Positions 32,023 through 44,090 of a stretch of DNA of 64,000 nucleotides are shown one piece after another. This DNA comes from Taudactylus pleione (taxonomy: Eukaryota > Chordata > Amphibia > Anura > Myobatrachidae), in contig JAUIMM010000888.1 in NCBI GenBank assembly GCA_031769625.1, positions 930,001-994,000 on the forward strand, read 5' to 3'. The position numbers and the translations under genes are program-made. Each line of letters opens with the position of its first letter. The stretch's first letter is position 1. The notes beneath the pieces were generated by a model that made no database searches, was not told the origin of the DNA, and saw only the letters and a list, made by a program, of their open reading frames with translations.

Positions 32023-33004
32023 ATTTTATTCTATTTAAGAAACCTAAAGTGTCCTATAGACGTCTCTTTTTCACAGAAACAAGTATCACAGTGTCTGTAG
32101 TTGTAATACAATCAGTAAACCCAATATAATATAAATGTAAACCAGCTATAGCGGTAATAAAATGAATCTGCCAAGTGTAAAAAAAACACATATTGTGCCA
32201 TTTTAGTTCGTTAAAACTCTAAAACTATTTAACAAGCAAACACCCCCCCTCCCCCCCCAGCTACGTTTCATGTTAGTGACACGGAGAGGAAATGATGGGG
32301 AGAGGAACGCAGACTAAAAGGCGCTCTGATTTAAGAAATATTTTTCTGCCAGGAAGATTGAGGAACAGAATCACAGATTTATGATTATTGTGATTGAACG
32401 TAACTAACCTGCACAAATTGAATTTTGAAAGATTTGCTCGTCTCTATTTTCTACAGTATTATACCGCAGGTTCATTTTTATTATACTGGATGCAGATACG
32501 TCCACCGGCACAACGGAAACATCAACAAGATCCAGCTCATTTTTGTCCGAGCCCTGAAAGCATGTATACTTACACCCACCGATAGCGTACAGATAGCGCA
32601 AAAATGGAGTTTGACAGTGTCAGCATTAGCAACATAGGCGTAACTACCATAGGGGTACAGATGCTATGGGGCCCAGAGCTGAGAGGGGCCCCATCTTCCT
32701 TGTCAAAGTTACATGTGTTATATCCATTTTTCACCATTGGGTGGTACAGATGTGTCCGCTTGTATCTTTGGGGCTTGTGCGGCAAATGTGCGCATGCATA
32801 GTGCACCACGCTACACCAGGCTGAGGCTGCATTCGCACCAGGCAATCGTATGGATCGCGAGTGCCATACGTGGCATGATTTGCCGCACAAGCGGCAAAGA
32901 TGCAAGAGGTCACATCTGTACATAGGAGACTTTACAAACTTTTGATATGGAGCCTACAGTTGCAATACCCTAATTATACATAATATAATCATTTATAATT
33001 CCTT
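32023..33004. other. Mostly unassigned, with a palindromic repeat at 32751-32922
   Basis: gtacagatgtgtccgcttg to gcttgtgcggcaaat at 32742-32788 pairs imperfectly with atttgccgcacaagcggc to cacatctgtac at 32877-32922, a worn foldback repeat of about 180 bp. The rest, including a C-run near 32244, shows no gene. Confidence 0.5.
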
Positions 33005-33049
33005 TTTCATCCATCTGGGTTATGCATAGTGAAAATTAATTGAAAACTG

Positions 33050-33110
33050 ACTCCCACACCCTATATAACCCCTCCCCTTCCACCGTAAGCTCAGTCTTGT
33101 TTTTAGCGCC
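33050..33110 (+). promoter_or_regulatory. Possible TATA promoter of the DIRS element
   Basis: ccctatataacccctcccc lies just inside the left inverted end, followed about 30 bases later by agctcagtcttg. Its inverse copy is present in the right end (cccctatatgacc on the minus strand). Assignment is by position and TATA match only. Confidence 0.45.
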
Positions 33111-34195
33111 TCGGAGTAAGGCCCTGGCTAGGTCCTCGCTTTTAGTTAGGCTTTATTTCTTTATTTTGATGTTTGGTTTGGGTGCTCAGTTCCTGGCGAC
33201 AGGCGACAAGCACTAGCAGAGTGGGAGTTAGATAGATAAGAGGTCTGTGTGAACCTGTATTCCACTCTAAAGACAGAGCCTGAGAGAGTAGCCAAACTAC
33301 ACAGTCCCTGGGTCTCTCTCCATGCCAGACACACATCTGAGGGGGCCGCTGGCAAAGAGAAGGTAAGACTTGTTACAAAATGTGTAAAAATCTTATTGCC
33401 ATTATGTACTGCTTCCTGGCACACTGCTTTTGAGCAGATTGGCCAGGCTTGTTATTACTCACATGCACTGTTATTACTCACATGCACTCACCTCCCCGGG
33501 TTTCCACAGCACCACACCGCTTCAGTCCCCGGCGGTTTCCTTGCTGGGCCACCGGAGGGATTACAGAGCAGCAACATGCTGCTGGCTTTTGGGGAGAGAG
33601 GGGATTGCTGGGTTCCAGGACGCAGCGCCACTGCACGTGTAGGCGCGCAGTAAGCGACGTCATCATTCTGGGCTGCGGTTAGTCTCCGGGGAATGCCAGA
33701 GGCTCTGATTACACAGTTTTCTTGAGTGAGCAGGATGCTGCAGCTGTTGACGCCTCCCCCAGGTATTTCATTGTCAGCAGCTCAAGTGGCTGCAAAGCCA
33801 GGCATGAGAATGGTTGTCTGTATTGAGGAGCTCACAGCAGATACTGGGGAATGGGAGCTGACAAGATAAGCAGTTAACTAGGATTATTACCTATATGTAT
33901 TTAACCTGGTGTTTTCTGGGCTTATAGATATACAGTACTGTATAAGCATTCTTTACTGCACTGTTTTCTCAGAAATTTAAGCAGTAATATATAGGGGTAT
34001 ATAAGATTTCTTTACTCTTGGGGTTTTTTGCAAAGAATTTGGTCTTTTAAGAGCCCAGGTTTTTTTGCATTTAACAGATGGGTAAATAGAGTCTTATTTA
34101 GCCTCTCTTTTTTCTATTTCAATCAGTGCTATACTTTTTTCCATAGGTATTTAGGCAGCTATCTGTATTGGTTAGATTTTGTTTTTCTTTTCAGT

Positions 34196-34643
34196 ATGGA
34201 TAAGCCAGACAAGGGTTCCAAAAAACAGGGATCAGTCACATATAAAATGATAGAAAAAATTGCCAAAAAGTACAGACCTAGGGTCGCTCTGTGCTGGTTG
34301 TTTAGAGGGGGTTTCATTATTAGGAAGTTCAGCTGAACAGCCGGTGATGCCTGATTGAGCCAGATCTATGGCTGATGCCATAGGTGAATTACGTCACTTT
34401 CAGGAAAGTTATATGATACCTGGTGCTCAAGATCCTACTTTGTCTGATCCCTCAGTAGAGCCCAGATGGGCCCAGAATATGGGACGATGTCTCGGTCAGA
34501 TGGCAATATCCCTAAATAAAATTATACTTTCTGAAGGGGCAACAGTCGTTAAAAGACGTTCAGGCCATTCCTCAATAGATTTTCCTGGAGAAGGGGCTTC
34601 AGCTACTTCTTCCCAGGAAGAAGGGGAATTGGATTATGACTGA
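34196..34643 (+). pseudogene. DIRS gag-like remnant
   Basis: The first frame begins MDKPDKGSKKQGSVTYKM at 34196 and breaks before 34368, where MADAIGELRHFQESYM opens in another frame and runs to 34643. Identification rests on its place ahead of the reverse transcriptase, because gag proteins are poorly conserved. More fragments may continue to about 35690, as frames such as that at 35307 (MEGRNHALEALLFEGG) look similar. Confidence 0.5.
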
Positions 34644-35689
34644 GAAAACACCTCAAACTGGGAGGATGACTCCCATTTGGATTCAGGAGTTTCTATGTTG
34701 ATAAATGTGGTCAGGGAAACTTTGCATCTACAGGAAACGGCTTTTCCACAGACTAGTTCTGTTTCTTTCTTTAAACGTAAGAAGAAACATGTATCCGTTT
34801 TCCCAGAATTTTTAGATACATTTTGAGAAAATATTAAAAGAAGCCTAGTTAAAACCTGATTCTAAATTTTATATTCCGAAAATGTCTTTATCCTTTTTCG
34901 GAAGAGGATACCAAGCTTTTGGAAATTCCACAGATGGTGGATGCTCTTATTGCTAGGTTGGTCAGGAATACTGTTATCCCCACAACACAGTCTGTAACTC
35001 CTAAAGATCCTATGGAAGAGAAAGAATGAGGCTGTACTTCAATCTTTATTCACTTTGTCAGAAGTCTCGCTGCGTCCAATTCTGGCCAGTGCCTGGGTGA
35101 TAAAGGCTATTGGTCCCTGGATGAATCAGATGATTACTGGTTTTCAATTAGGGGATGTGTCTGAAGCTGCTGTAACTCTTTAGCTGATCAGATTTCAGAA
35201 GCTCTAACCTATATACTGTAGGCGATGCTTTTATAGATGCTATTCAGGTACAGTCTAATATTTCAGATTTGGGCATTTCCTCCAGGCATTCCCTATGGCT
35301 TAAAACATGGAAGGCAGAAATCATGCTTTAGAGGCATTGCTCTTTGAAGGAGGTTCTTTATTTGGTCAGGAGTTAACTAAAATTATTTCTCAGGTTACAG
35401 GAGGAAAAAGTCCTTACCTTCCTGTAACTACATCAAAACCAAAATCTCCTAGTTTTCGTTCCTTTCAGACTCAAGACAGAGGAAGCTTTCAGGCCTTCTG
35501 GGGTATGCCAAGGGTTCCCCGAAGAGGGACCTTTAGGGGACGTGCTGTCCCCTGCACCAGTCGCCTTGCTGCTAATCCAGCAGGTCAATCCACAAGACTA
35601 TCAAAGGACCTGTCCTCTGGAGAGAGGTCGCTTACTCAAGTTCCGGAAAACTATAATTCAATACAATCTGGATTTTTGGTCAAATAGTA

Positions 35690-36554
35690 ACCAGGGGTTA
35701 CATTTTGGATTTGGCAGGTCTGGTTCCAAAAAGATTCTTTTTCCACTCCTCTCCCTGGCGATAGTTGCAGAAAGGCGACTCTGGAGTAATTATTGCAGTT
35801 CGGTACTACAGCAAGACCTGGGGTTCTACTCCAGCCTTTTCTTGGTAGACAAACCAGACGGGTCGTTTCATCCCATACTCAACTTAGGGGGGTTAAATGC
35901 TTATCTCCATTTAGAAAAATTAAAGATGGAGTTGATAAGGTCAGTCATTTGTTCCATGGAAGAAGAGGATTTCTGGCCTCCATTGATATCAAGGATACCT
36001 ACCTCCATATTCCTATATGGAGGGGTCATCAGCATCTTCTGCAGTTTACAGTGGGACATCAGCATTTTCAGTTTCAGGCTCTGCCATTCGGTTTGGCCAC
36101 TGCTCCAAGAGTCTTTACAAAGGTTATAGCACACATGATATCCCTACTCAGGAGTGGGGGAATAAATGTGTTGGCTTATCTGGACAATTTGTTGCTAAGA
36201 ACATCCTCAATAGTCCTATTGCAACAGCATCTTCAGATTAACTTAGACATGCTGGATTGTCAACTTTCCCAAATCACATTTAATTCCATCTCAGAGGATG
36301 GTATTTTTGGGTCTTCCTTTCAACACCCAGTGTTTTCTCCTCAGGCAAAGATTCATGATCTGCATGCCAGAATAAGGACCATTTTACAGATGCCTCATAT
36401 CTCAGTCCTCAGGGCTATGCAGATACTGGGAAAATTGGTGGCTTCATTCAAAGCCATTCCTTTTGCCAGATTTCATGCCTGTCCACTACAAAAACAATTG
36501 CTTCATCGATGGGTGAAACCAGACCCTCAATTAAACAGGCAGATGTTCAGATAA
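35690..36554 (+). pseudogene. DIRS reverse transcriptase, frameshifted
   Basis: RT fingers and palm are readable across two frames. The first gives LGFYSSLFLVDKPDG and FHPILNLGGLNAYL (35818-35910). After a frameshift near 35950 the second gives FLASIDIKDTYLHIPIW (catalytic aspartate block), FQALPFGLATAPRVFTKV and then VLAYLDNLLL. The last is the YxDD box, here YLDN, so the second catalytic aspartate is lost. It continues through ILGKLVASFKAIPFARFH, a DIRS-type connection region, to a stop at 36554. Confidence 0.85.
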
Positions 36555-37190
36555 TCTCTGCAGACCCGGCAGTCTCTTCAGTGGTGGCTACAGGATGCAA
36601 ATCTGAACAGGGGTTGCCAATTGTCAGTAATAAATAAGACCAATGTCACCACAGATGCCAGCCTAACAGGCTGGGGGTCAGTGGTTCTAGACAGACAAAG
36701 TTTCTTTGGTATGTCCAGGAAGCCTGTCTTTCCATCAACATACTGGAATTAATAGCAATTTGATATGCATTGAATCAGGCTCAATGCTATCTAAGGAATT
36801 TACCAAAGTGAATCCAATCAGACAATGCCATGAGACAATGCCACTGCATTTGCTTACATAAACAAGCAGGATAGCACACACAGCTGGCAAGCAATGAGGG
36901 AGGTTTCTCACATCCTTCATTGGGCAGAAAATTGGGTTCCAGCTATTTCACCAATTTACATTCTGGAGGTGGACAACTTGGAGGCGGACTTCTTAAGTCT
37001 CCACAGTGTGCATCCTCCTCTGGTAATGTTACCAAAGGTAATTCAGCTGATTTGATCAGTGGCACGGCCGGTCATTCTGGTGGATCCAGACTGGCAGCAC
37101 CATCATTGGTAGAAAATTCTTTGGACAATGTTGGCAGATGTTCCATATTATCTGCCTCTGCATCTAGATCTGTTGCTTAACGGTCAATGC
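36555..37190 (+). pseudogene. DIRS RNase H and linker remnant
   Basis: Read in fragments: LQWWLQDANLNRG, then VTTDASLTGWGSVV with the first RNase H acidic residue near 36650, then SIKHP-like text is lost and IPAIHIPGVDNLEADFLS (near 36940-36990) marks the end of the domain. Several frame changes and stops occur. The order after RT and before the recombinase fits DIRS. Confidence 0.7.
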
Positions 37191-37199
37191 CATCACCTC

Positions 37200-38260
37200 A
37201 ATTTGCCTTGCTTGCCTTTGACGGCATGGTACTTGAATACAATATTTTGAGGGCCAAAGGGTTTTCGGATTCTGTTGCGAAAATCATGATACATGCTCGC
37301 AAACCAGTTACTTCCGAGTTTTTTCATCGGATATGGGAGATATATATTCCTTGGTGAGAACAACACAAGTTCAAACCTGAAAGGTTCCGAGTATCTCCTC
37401 TCTTGTCTTTTCTGCAAGAGGGGTTGGTTAAGGGCCTTAGATTGTCCTCTCAAAGGAAAAATTTTGGCCCTGTCAATCCTGTTTCAGAGGAAATTGGCCT
37501 CCATTCCTGAAGTTCAAACATTCTTGCATGGTGTTCTTCGCCTACAGCCACCTTATGTCCCACCGGTTCCTCCTTGAGACTTAAATTTAGTTTTGGAGGT
37601 ACTTCAAAAGGCACCGTTTGAGCCTTTGGAAACTGTAGATTTGTGATATCTTACTTTGAAGGTGGTTTTCCTTTTGGCCATTGCTTCGGCCGGAAGGGTA
37701 TCTGTGTTAGCGGCTCTTTCTTGTAAATCTCCGCTTCTCATTATTCATGAGGATAGAGTAGTGTTGCGCACTAAACCTTCCTTTGTACCAAAGGTGGTAT
37801 CGGCTTTCCACATTAACCAGGATATTGTCCTTACGGCTTTTCGTCAGGATTCAGTGACTAGTGAAGCTTCTTCCTTAGCACTGTTGGATGTGGTACGTGC
37901 GTTACGCATTTATTTGGACTGTACTGCGTCTTTGAGGCATACGGATTCCCTGTTGGTGTTGATTGATGCACCAAATAGAGGTTGGCCAGCCTCAAAAGGA
38001 TCCATCTCTAGATAGGTCACTTCAGCCAGTAGGCAGGTATATTTGTCCTCGAATGCGATGGTTCTGGCTGCAATTTGGGCCCACTTGACTCGTGCTGCAG
38101 GGGCTTCTTGGGCTGTGCGACATGGTGACTCAACTGAGCAGCTATGCAAAGCAGCTACCTGATCATCCATACACACTTTTACAACATGTAACTGCTTCCA
38201 TACATTTGGCGCAAGAGATGCCAGTGTTGGGCAGAAAATTCTTAGAGCGGATGGTTCTGA
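37200..38260 (+). pseudogene. DIRS tyrosine recombinase remnant
   Basis: This replaces the integrase of ordinary LTR elements. Fragments include FSDSVAKIMIHARKPVTSEF followed by a FFHRIW-type segment, then VVFLLAIASAGRVSVLAALS with the first active-site arginine of the family, then VVLRTKPSFVPKV and FHINQDIVL. Near the end, YAKQLPDHPYTLLQHV corresponds to the region carrying the nucleophile in the family; I cannot confirm the catalytic tyrosine. At least three frame breaks occur. Confidence 0.75.
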
Positions 38261-38299
38261 TGTTCCCCCCCTTAAATGGCTTGCTTTGGTATATTCCAG

Positions 38300-38650
38300 A
38301 ATTAATGGCATCCCCCAGATAAATGAAAAAGGAAATACGATTTTTACTCACCATAAAATCTCTTCCTTGGAGTCCATCTGGGGGATGCCGGGATCGATCC
38401 CTTGTTTGGTTTCATACTAGATACCGTTTTTTCTCTGGTTTCTCAGTTCTTCCGTGGTCTCCTCCGGCTTTTTTAAACATTAGACTGAGCTTATGGTGGA
38501 AGGAGAGTGGTCATATAGGGGGTGGGAGAGACAGTTTTCATTAAGCTAGTGTCTAACTCCACACTTCACTATGCATAACCCAGACATAAGGCATTCCCCA
38601 GATGGACTCCAAGGAAGAGATTTTACGGTGAGAAGAAATCTTATTTTTAT
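38300..38650. repeat. DIRS internal complementary region and right inverted end
   Basis: catcccccagat (38310) and atctgggggatgcc (38379) form a hairpin enclosing taaaatctcttccttggagt. The same sequence returns inverted at 38592-38632, after the terminal block ttcactatgcataaccc. The left end lacks about 18 bases between two tctggg repeats. Confidence 0.7.
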
Positions 38651-38654
38651 ATAG

Positions 38655-38945
38655 TTATTTATATAGAGCATAAATATTCTGCATCGCTTAAAGATTATAT
38701 TTATTCATTCACATCCATCTCTGCTTTAGTGGAGCTTTCAATCTATATTCCCCATCACACATTCAAGGGTTTTTTTTTTTTTGTCAGTAGCCAAGTAAGA
38801 TATCAGTATGTTTTTGGAGTGTGGGGGGAAACTAAATCACCTGGAGGAAACCCACGCAAACACTGGGAGAACATACAAACAGAACACTGATAGTACCTTG
38901 GTGGGAATGGAACCCAAGACCTCAGTGCTGCAAGCCACTACATCA
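38655..38945. repeat. Common vertebrate interspersed repeat fragment
   Basis: ggagtgtggggggaaactaa, ggaggaaacccacgcaaaca and gggagaacatacaaac, then gaatggaacccaagacctca, form a text that recurs in many fish and amphibian genomes. I recognise the phrase but cannot name the family with certainty. Confidence 0.6.
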
Positions 38946-39164
38946 AACATCCTGTCCCGTGATAATGTAATAAAGCAGCATATACACAAGAAAGATTAGT
39001 GTCTGGAAAGTAAAAAAATTGTAGGGAAATACAAGCACCCCCATGTGATCACATCCACCTTTGTAAATCTGCTGCAGTCCAAATGGAAATGTGAATGACG
39101 TAATGCGAATAGTTCTCCGCAACTTGATGTAAAATAACTGCAACGGTAATAATCTGAGAACTAT

Positions 39165-39651
39165 GGGCCTGATTCAGACCCGCTCGCAAGCGGGTCGATG
39201 GTTGTGCATTGCACACGCACGGCGTGCACAATGCATGTGCGCAAGCCCCATAGCGAGAAAGAAATTCTCTCACTCCGGGGCTCGCTACAAACGGGGCGGC
39301 TGTCGATGTTGATCGACAGCTCGCCCCGTTTTGTAGGCAGGGTGGTGGGGTGGCCGGCCAAATGGGGGCGTTCCTGAAGGAACGTCTGCCGTTTGTGGGC
39401 GGCCCTACTGACATCACTCATAGTGAGCCAGAAGCTCACTGGGGCTTGCGGCAGACGAGAACCTACCACAAGGGTCTCGTCGCAAGCCCGATGGTCACGA
39501 CCATCGCGACCATCACCTGGCCGCTAGCAAAAGCTGTGGGTGGTCACCCACAGCTTAGCGAGCGGCCAGGAGGCTGGGTCAAAGAAAAAAAGTGGCCGCC
39601 CTGATTCAGAGCGAGCGCTTGCTTTTTGCGAGCGGCTCTGAATCAGGTCCC
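39165..39651. mobile_element. Harbinger-like MITE, family A
   Basis: gggcctgattcagacccgc at the left and gctctgaatcaggtccc at the right are inverted. The interior shares gctgtcgatgttgat, gggcttgcgg, accatcgcgaccat and gctgtgggtggtcaccca with 707-1288. No clear TSD. It is non-coding, though long open frames arise on the minus strand from its GC content. Confidence 0.75.
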
Positions 39652-41000
39652 ATGAGACGGAAGGGTCCAAACGCTATTAGCCAATTAGAAGCAGCATGAT
39701 ATCGCTGCGTATAGTCGCCATCCTCACTGCGTATCGTAGCATCAGCCATGCAGAATTAACGACTCCTAAAAGCCACGTCTGCAAAGCAGTATTATTGATT
39801 TTTTTTTTTTGCCTTAACATAAATCCTACAAACTATATTGTATAAGCTATGTGAGGACAGCCATTTTCCTACTAAGGTGAACAGTCACCGAATCCATCAA
39901 CCAGCTGTGCAGGGACTAAGATGAATTATTAGTAACCTAAGAGCTGCTTTGGGTACCTGAGACCACCTAAATCTGCTAATGAGCAGGCTGGATTGCTGGA
40001 AAAATGACGTTAAAAGGTTCAGCAATTGAGTTTGTCAGAGTGACGAGAAAAGTGTGAATATTTAAAATCACACTTGCTGGCTGCACAGGAAATGTCTGGC
40101 TGGGTAAAAATGGCTGCCGTGAGCATCTTCGCACGGAGAACGGCAGTGAAGGGCGAAAATGCCTAATACCTATGCCAACAAACATCAGGCTTTTTTACTA
40201 GTAGCTGATAATGTATTCGGTGGAATTTAATTAGAAGTGAGAAGATGTAGCTCCCAAGATGAATGCCCAGAGATATTCAACTGCCTGCGCTGTAATCCCG
40301 CAACTAGCGGATTTCTGCTTGTACCTTCCGGAGGTGCAACCTAGTGTCACGGGGCTAGTCACCGTGTTACTGTTACACTTATGTCGGAACTAAGCCCCGA
40401 GTATTGGTCGCAGTGTGGTGCATTTCCGGACTTAAGTACCAGGCGCAATGCAGACAATTGAATAGTTCCGGGCACTCACCCCAGGAGTTACATCCACTCA
40501 CTTCGCTATGTACTTTACATTGATAAAATTATATACTTTAGAAACAGTGTTTATTTTACTTTGGTTTCCTTGAAATGTTAAGCAATTAATAATTTGTACA
40601 AGAAACGTAATTTCATACTGCCTTGGACCTTCCCGCTGAGAACAAGAACACACGTCATCTTTCAGAAGCTTTCATCTTTCCAGAAATATTGTCTGTCACG
40701 TGTTTTCGATATAACAACCGAACTTGGGTTTTGGACTGCATGCTAACAGGTCAAAATGTCGTCATTTTACAGTAGCCATTTTTTTTTTTTTTTATTAAAT
40801 ACAGATCCAAAACCAAAACACAGAGATGAATCCGGATCCAAAAACAAAACATGGGAGGCGACGCACATCTTTACACAAACGTTGCAAAAGAGCCCTGTTT
40901 TTTGTAAAGATTACTTATGTCCTCATTTTAAGATTAGAGCTTTGCAGGAACATCCAAGCCACTCATATCTCATAATGGTGCAGGGTGTGCGCTGAACATA
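39652..41000. other. Unassigned, with a hAT 3' end fragment at 40797-40875
   Basis: 40797-40875 (tacagatccaaaaccaaaac to gcgacgcacatcttta) is a 3' hAT end like those at 15660-15721; no matching 5' end was found. The rest holds no recognisable gene. A gccccgag/ctcggggc-type inversion near 40395 is weak. Confidence 0.45.
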
Positions 41001-41578
41001 GGGCCTGATTCAGAGCTGCTCAGTAGATGCGATCGCTCGCCCGATGTTTTTGCAAATTGCGTAGGCAGTGCTACCGCACACCAATGCATTAGCACGCCCA
41101 GTATTTCTTAGACAGTGATCACATAGTGTATGCAGACACCCACCAGCCTGTTTTAAGACACCCACTTGCGCACGTCATGTCCAGGAAGTGTATGTAACCA
41201 TCGGTACATCGGATGCTATCGCAGCGCTTGAGGTTGACCATACCCTGCCGCAAGCACTGCGAGCACTTCAGTGTAAAAACCAGCCAGGTGACGTGTACTA
41301 TGATGCTGTCTTATAATTATGTACACTTCTAAAACGCCGGTGAGATGCTCAGGCATGCCTGCGTTTGCACCTCCACTCCCCCGTTTTTAATGGCCAGCCC
41401 CTGTTACCACCTACAAATGGCTTCTCCTGTCACTCACTCTGCTGGGCTGTCTATGCGCAGCGAGCGAATGCATTGTGAACTTTCGCTAAGGTATGCCCAC
41501 ACGCACACTGCATACACACTGCATACCATCAGTAGCAGCGAGAGTATGCATCTTAGCGAGCGGGTCTGAATCGGGCCC
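41001..41578. mobile_element. Harbinger-like MITE, family A3 (578 bp)
   Basis: gggcctgattcagagc at the left and ggtctgaatcgggccc at the right are inverted; flanks ata and aca fit a worn TNA-type duplication. The interior (gaggttgaccataccct, cagtgtaaaaacc, cctccactcccccgttttt, cccctgttaccacc) is also found inside 48262-48853, although that element has the longer Harbinger ends. Confidence 0.75.
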
Positions 41579-41800
41579 ACAGGCCCATGTACAATCAGTC
41601 CAGAGAACAGCAGTAAAAACAAATCGTGGCTGGTCTATAAGACTTACTCTGCGCTTCATTGTCACATTTCTATACAAGACAAATATGTTTTTTAATTTAG
41701 TATACACCCAAAATGAACTATGGGGCAGTGTACAATCAGGGCAATTCAGATCTGACTGCTCACTTACTTCTGGAGTGTATACTGTGTGAGATCGCACTGT

Positions 41801-42245
41801 GGGCCTGATTCAGCAAGGATCGCACGTGCTAAGACGCTCCAGTCAGATGACATTCGCGATCTGTGCATGAATATGCATCGCAGTACGAATGCTCGAACTA
41901 GCCACTGCGATCAGAAATAAGATCGGAAACACAGACCCATCGCAGAATGATTGATAGGATAGTTCAGCCCCTGCGACGGCATACGCAGCCTGAGCTCTAG
42001 ATACCGACAGGAAGTTTAGCAGTTTGTGAGTGAGGTCTGGCCTGCCTTAGTTGGGCGTGAGGCTCCGATGGTACCGATGTTTTTGCAGACTTACAAGGTA
42101 TTATGGATATGAGTAAAGGAAAGTGGGCGTCATTATGTTGTGCTACAGCGGCATTACGATTGCAGTCATTTGCATCATTTAGCAGCAGAACTGTGTACGC
42201 ACTTGCTGCCGCGATTGCATCAGCGTTGCTTGCTGAAACAGGCCC
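41801..42245. mobile_element. Harbinger-like MITE, family A2 (445 bp)
   Basis: gggcctgattcagcaagg at the left and cttgctgaaacaggcccc at the right. It shares gattcagcaaggatcgc with 20012-20432. No clean TSD. It is non-coding. Confidence 0.65.
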
Positions 42246-42299
42246 CATATATGTGCTAAATAGGGCCCAGAAAAGAAGCGGCAATGCAGAGTCATACAC

Positions 42300-42960
42300 G
42301 TTCTGATTGCATGGGGCGTGGTATACTGTAAGGCATGTGCAATCACTCACTGATAAAGGCCGGGTTCACATGTGGAGAGCCGTGCTGGGATCAAGTAGCT
42401 GATCCCAGCATTGACACAAGAAGAGGAGATGAGTCCCCTGCGGGACACATCAACATCCGGAGCTGGGATGCTATTTCTGCTCCCAGCGTCGGGGAAGCAG
42501 AGGCGGCGGGTAGCCGGCGCTGGGACAGAATATCTGTACAGCGGCCGTGGAAGAGACCAGAAGACGCCGCTGTCAAGAAAGAAGACAGGCGGCGCCAGCT
42601 GGAAGAAGAGAAGAAGATGTGGCGCCGCTGGCCAGGGCGGGCCAGTGGCCAAAGAATGCGACTGAGGACTGGAGAGGACTGCGGGGGTGGGAAGTAATAG
42701 AGCGAACAAAGCTCCCCCAGCAGCCTCTTCCAATGGAGCAGGTAGGCCCTCCATGAGGCCTACCATATACCCCCATCCTAGACCACCAGGGTTGTCGGGC
42801 ACTAGGCCCATGGGACATTGTCAGGCACTAGGCCCGTGGGCAAATAGGTAGGTACAAGGCCCAGGCTCAGTAGCGGGCAGTAGGCCTATAAAAGGATTTA
42901 CCTTTAATTAGGTGAGGTCACTATTGGGAAAAGTAGGTGGGTAGCCTGCCCGAGCCACTC
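42300..42960. other. GC-rich unassigned sequence
   Basis: A GC- and purine-rich stretch (42470-42680, many aagaagag runs) gives open frames on both strands, none with family features. It may be a leader region of an LTR element or a repeat. Confidence 0.3.
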
Positions 42961-42964
42961 AAAC

Positions 42965-43250
42965 TATAAGGTGGCCTTGGTATTAGGCCCAGGCCGCTAA
43001 GTGAGCCCCACAGTTAGGCAGGCCCATAGGCCTGAGCCCCATATAAAGTGGCACTGGGCATCAGGCCCAGGCCACTATCAGAGCCCATCATTAGCCAGGT
43101 CCATAGGCCTGAGCCACAATATAGAAAGGTGACTTTGGGTAGTAGGCCCGAGTCCCTCCTATACCCTGTATTAGGCAGGCTTAAACGCCTGAGCCGCTGG
43201 TAAGACCTTGGGCGTTAGGCCCAGGGCTCTGAACCCAATAAGAGTGTATC
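42965..43250 (+). repeat. About 79-bp minisatellite, 3-4 degenerate units
   Basis: Units contain gtattaggcccaggccgct, agttaggcaggcccatag and gcctgagccccatataaa; starts lie near 42971, 43050, 43128 and 43203. taggcccatggg-like forerunners occur from 42795. Confidence 0.7.
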
Positions 43251-44090
43251 ACTGGTATAGAAAGTTGGCAACCCCTGTGTACTTGATTAGAGGTGTGATC
43301 AGAAACCCCCGTGGAGAGCTATCAGGCTCCCATCAATAAGCTATGTGTTTCCCCAGTCACTAAGAAGAGGAGCTGGCCAGCTCTGGATAGGCAGGTAGCA
43401 GGTATTTAAAGGGACAGCACAGTGTATTACCTATAGTCTGTGATTGGTGTTCCGTGCAGGGCAAAAGTTTAATTATTGTTATACATGTCGCACTACACAC
43501 ACTGTAGGTTGAGGGTGATATTGTCCTAGTATGTGTAGTTGCTTGACATAGGTTTAGGCCCTGCACGGCTGTGGTGTGTATCTCCTTACAGGGACCTGTA
43601 GGCGAGTGAGCGGATGAAGAGTAAGTGGACATGGTGAGCAATGTCTGTGTGTACTGTCTCTCCCTGTTTGTTTGTCTCTACCTATCCTTCCTTCCTTCTG
43701 GGTGGACAGTGTACCTTGCATACCGGTGCAAGGGTGAGTCTTCACCTGGTGCGTGAGTGCCGATAGGTGAAAACTCGGGATCTGAGGCCAAAAGTGCCAA
43801 TGATGATCTTCACTTAAAACCTTAATTTATCCCTCGGTTTGGTAGGGCATGTCGGTCGACATGAGGAGGGACGGTATTCACATAGTCTCCTTCCTCCTGG
43901 GTCATCGTGTCCGTGTTCTATTTGGGAGTTCCAGGACCGTCTGGTCAACACACGGCCTGAAGGTGAGATGATGCGATGCACGGTAAGGAACAGAAGTACA
44001 CCTGCAGGGCAGCAGACACTGCACCGCACCCCTCTTACACACACACTACAGGATGTAGTTAATAGACCGGCGGACGCAATGCCGCCGGTC
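43251..44090. other. No recognisable feature
   Basis: Low-information sequence with short pyrimidine runs (ctatccttccttccttct at 43682). 44050-44092 contains the palindrome agaccggcgg / ccgccggtct next to the following repeat. Confidence 0.4.

Larger units (their letters stand above)
33005..38650 (+). mobile_element. DIRS-type tyrosine-recombinase retrotransposon, degraded
   Basis: Inverted ends replace direct LTRs: tctgggttatgcatagtg at 33015 is the inverse of 38566-38586, and the inversion extends over gaaaactg and caccctatata. Remnants in DIRS order are gag-like, reverse transcriptase, RNase H and tyrosine recombinase. Next to the right end are a hairpin and an inverted copy of ctccaaggaagagatttta (38338-38392 and 38592-38630), as expected for the internal complementary region. 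No integrase or protease is present. DIRS elements make no target duplication, and none was seen. Multiple frameshifts make this copy inactive. Confidence 0.88.

Noticed and set aside
35901..36134. Minus-strand frame in the DIRS element
   Set aside because: It is a shadow of the reverse transcriptase, which is identified on the plus strand by its motifs.
33005..38650. LTR retrotransposon of the Gypsy or retroviral type
   Set aside because: The ends are inverted rather than direct repeats, there is no integrase or protease, and the segment after RNase H matches a tyrosine recombinase.
42347..42818. Overlapping GC-rich frames of 60-154 residues on both strands
   Set aside because: All frames are open because of composition; no motif, start context or splice pattern supports one of them.
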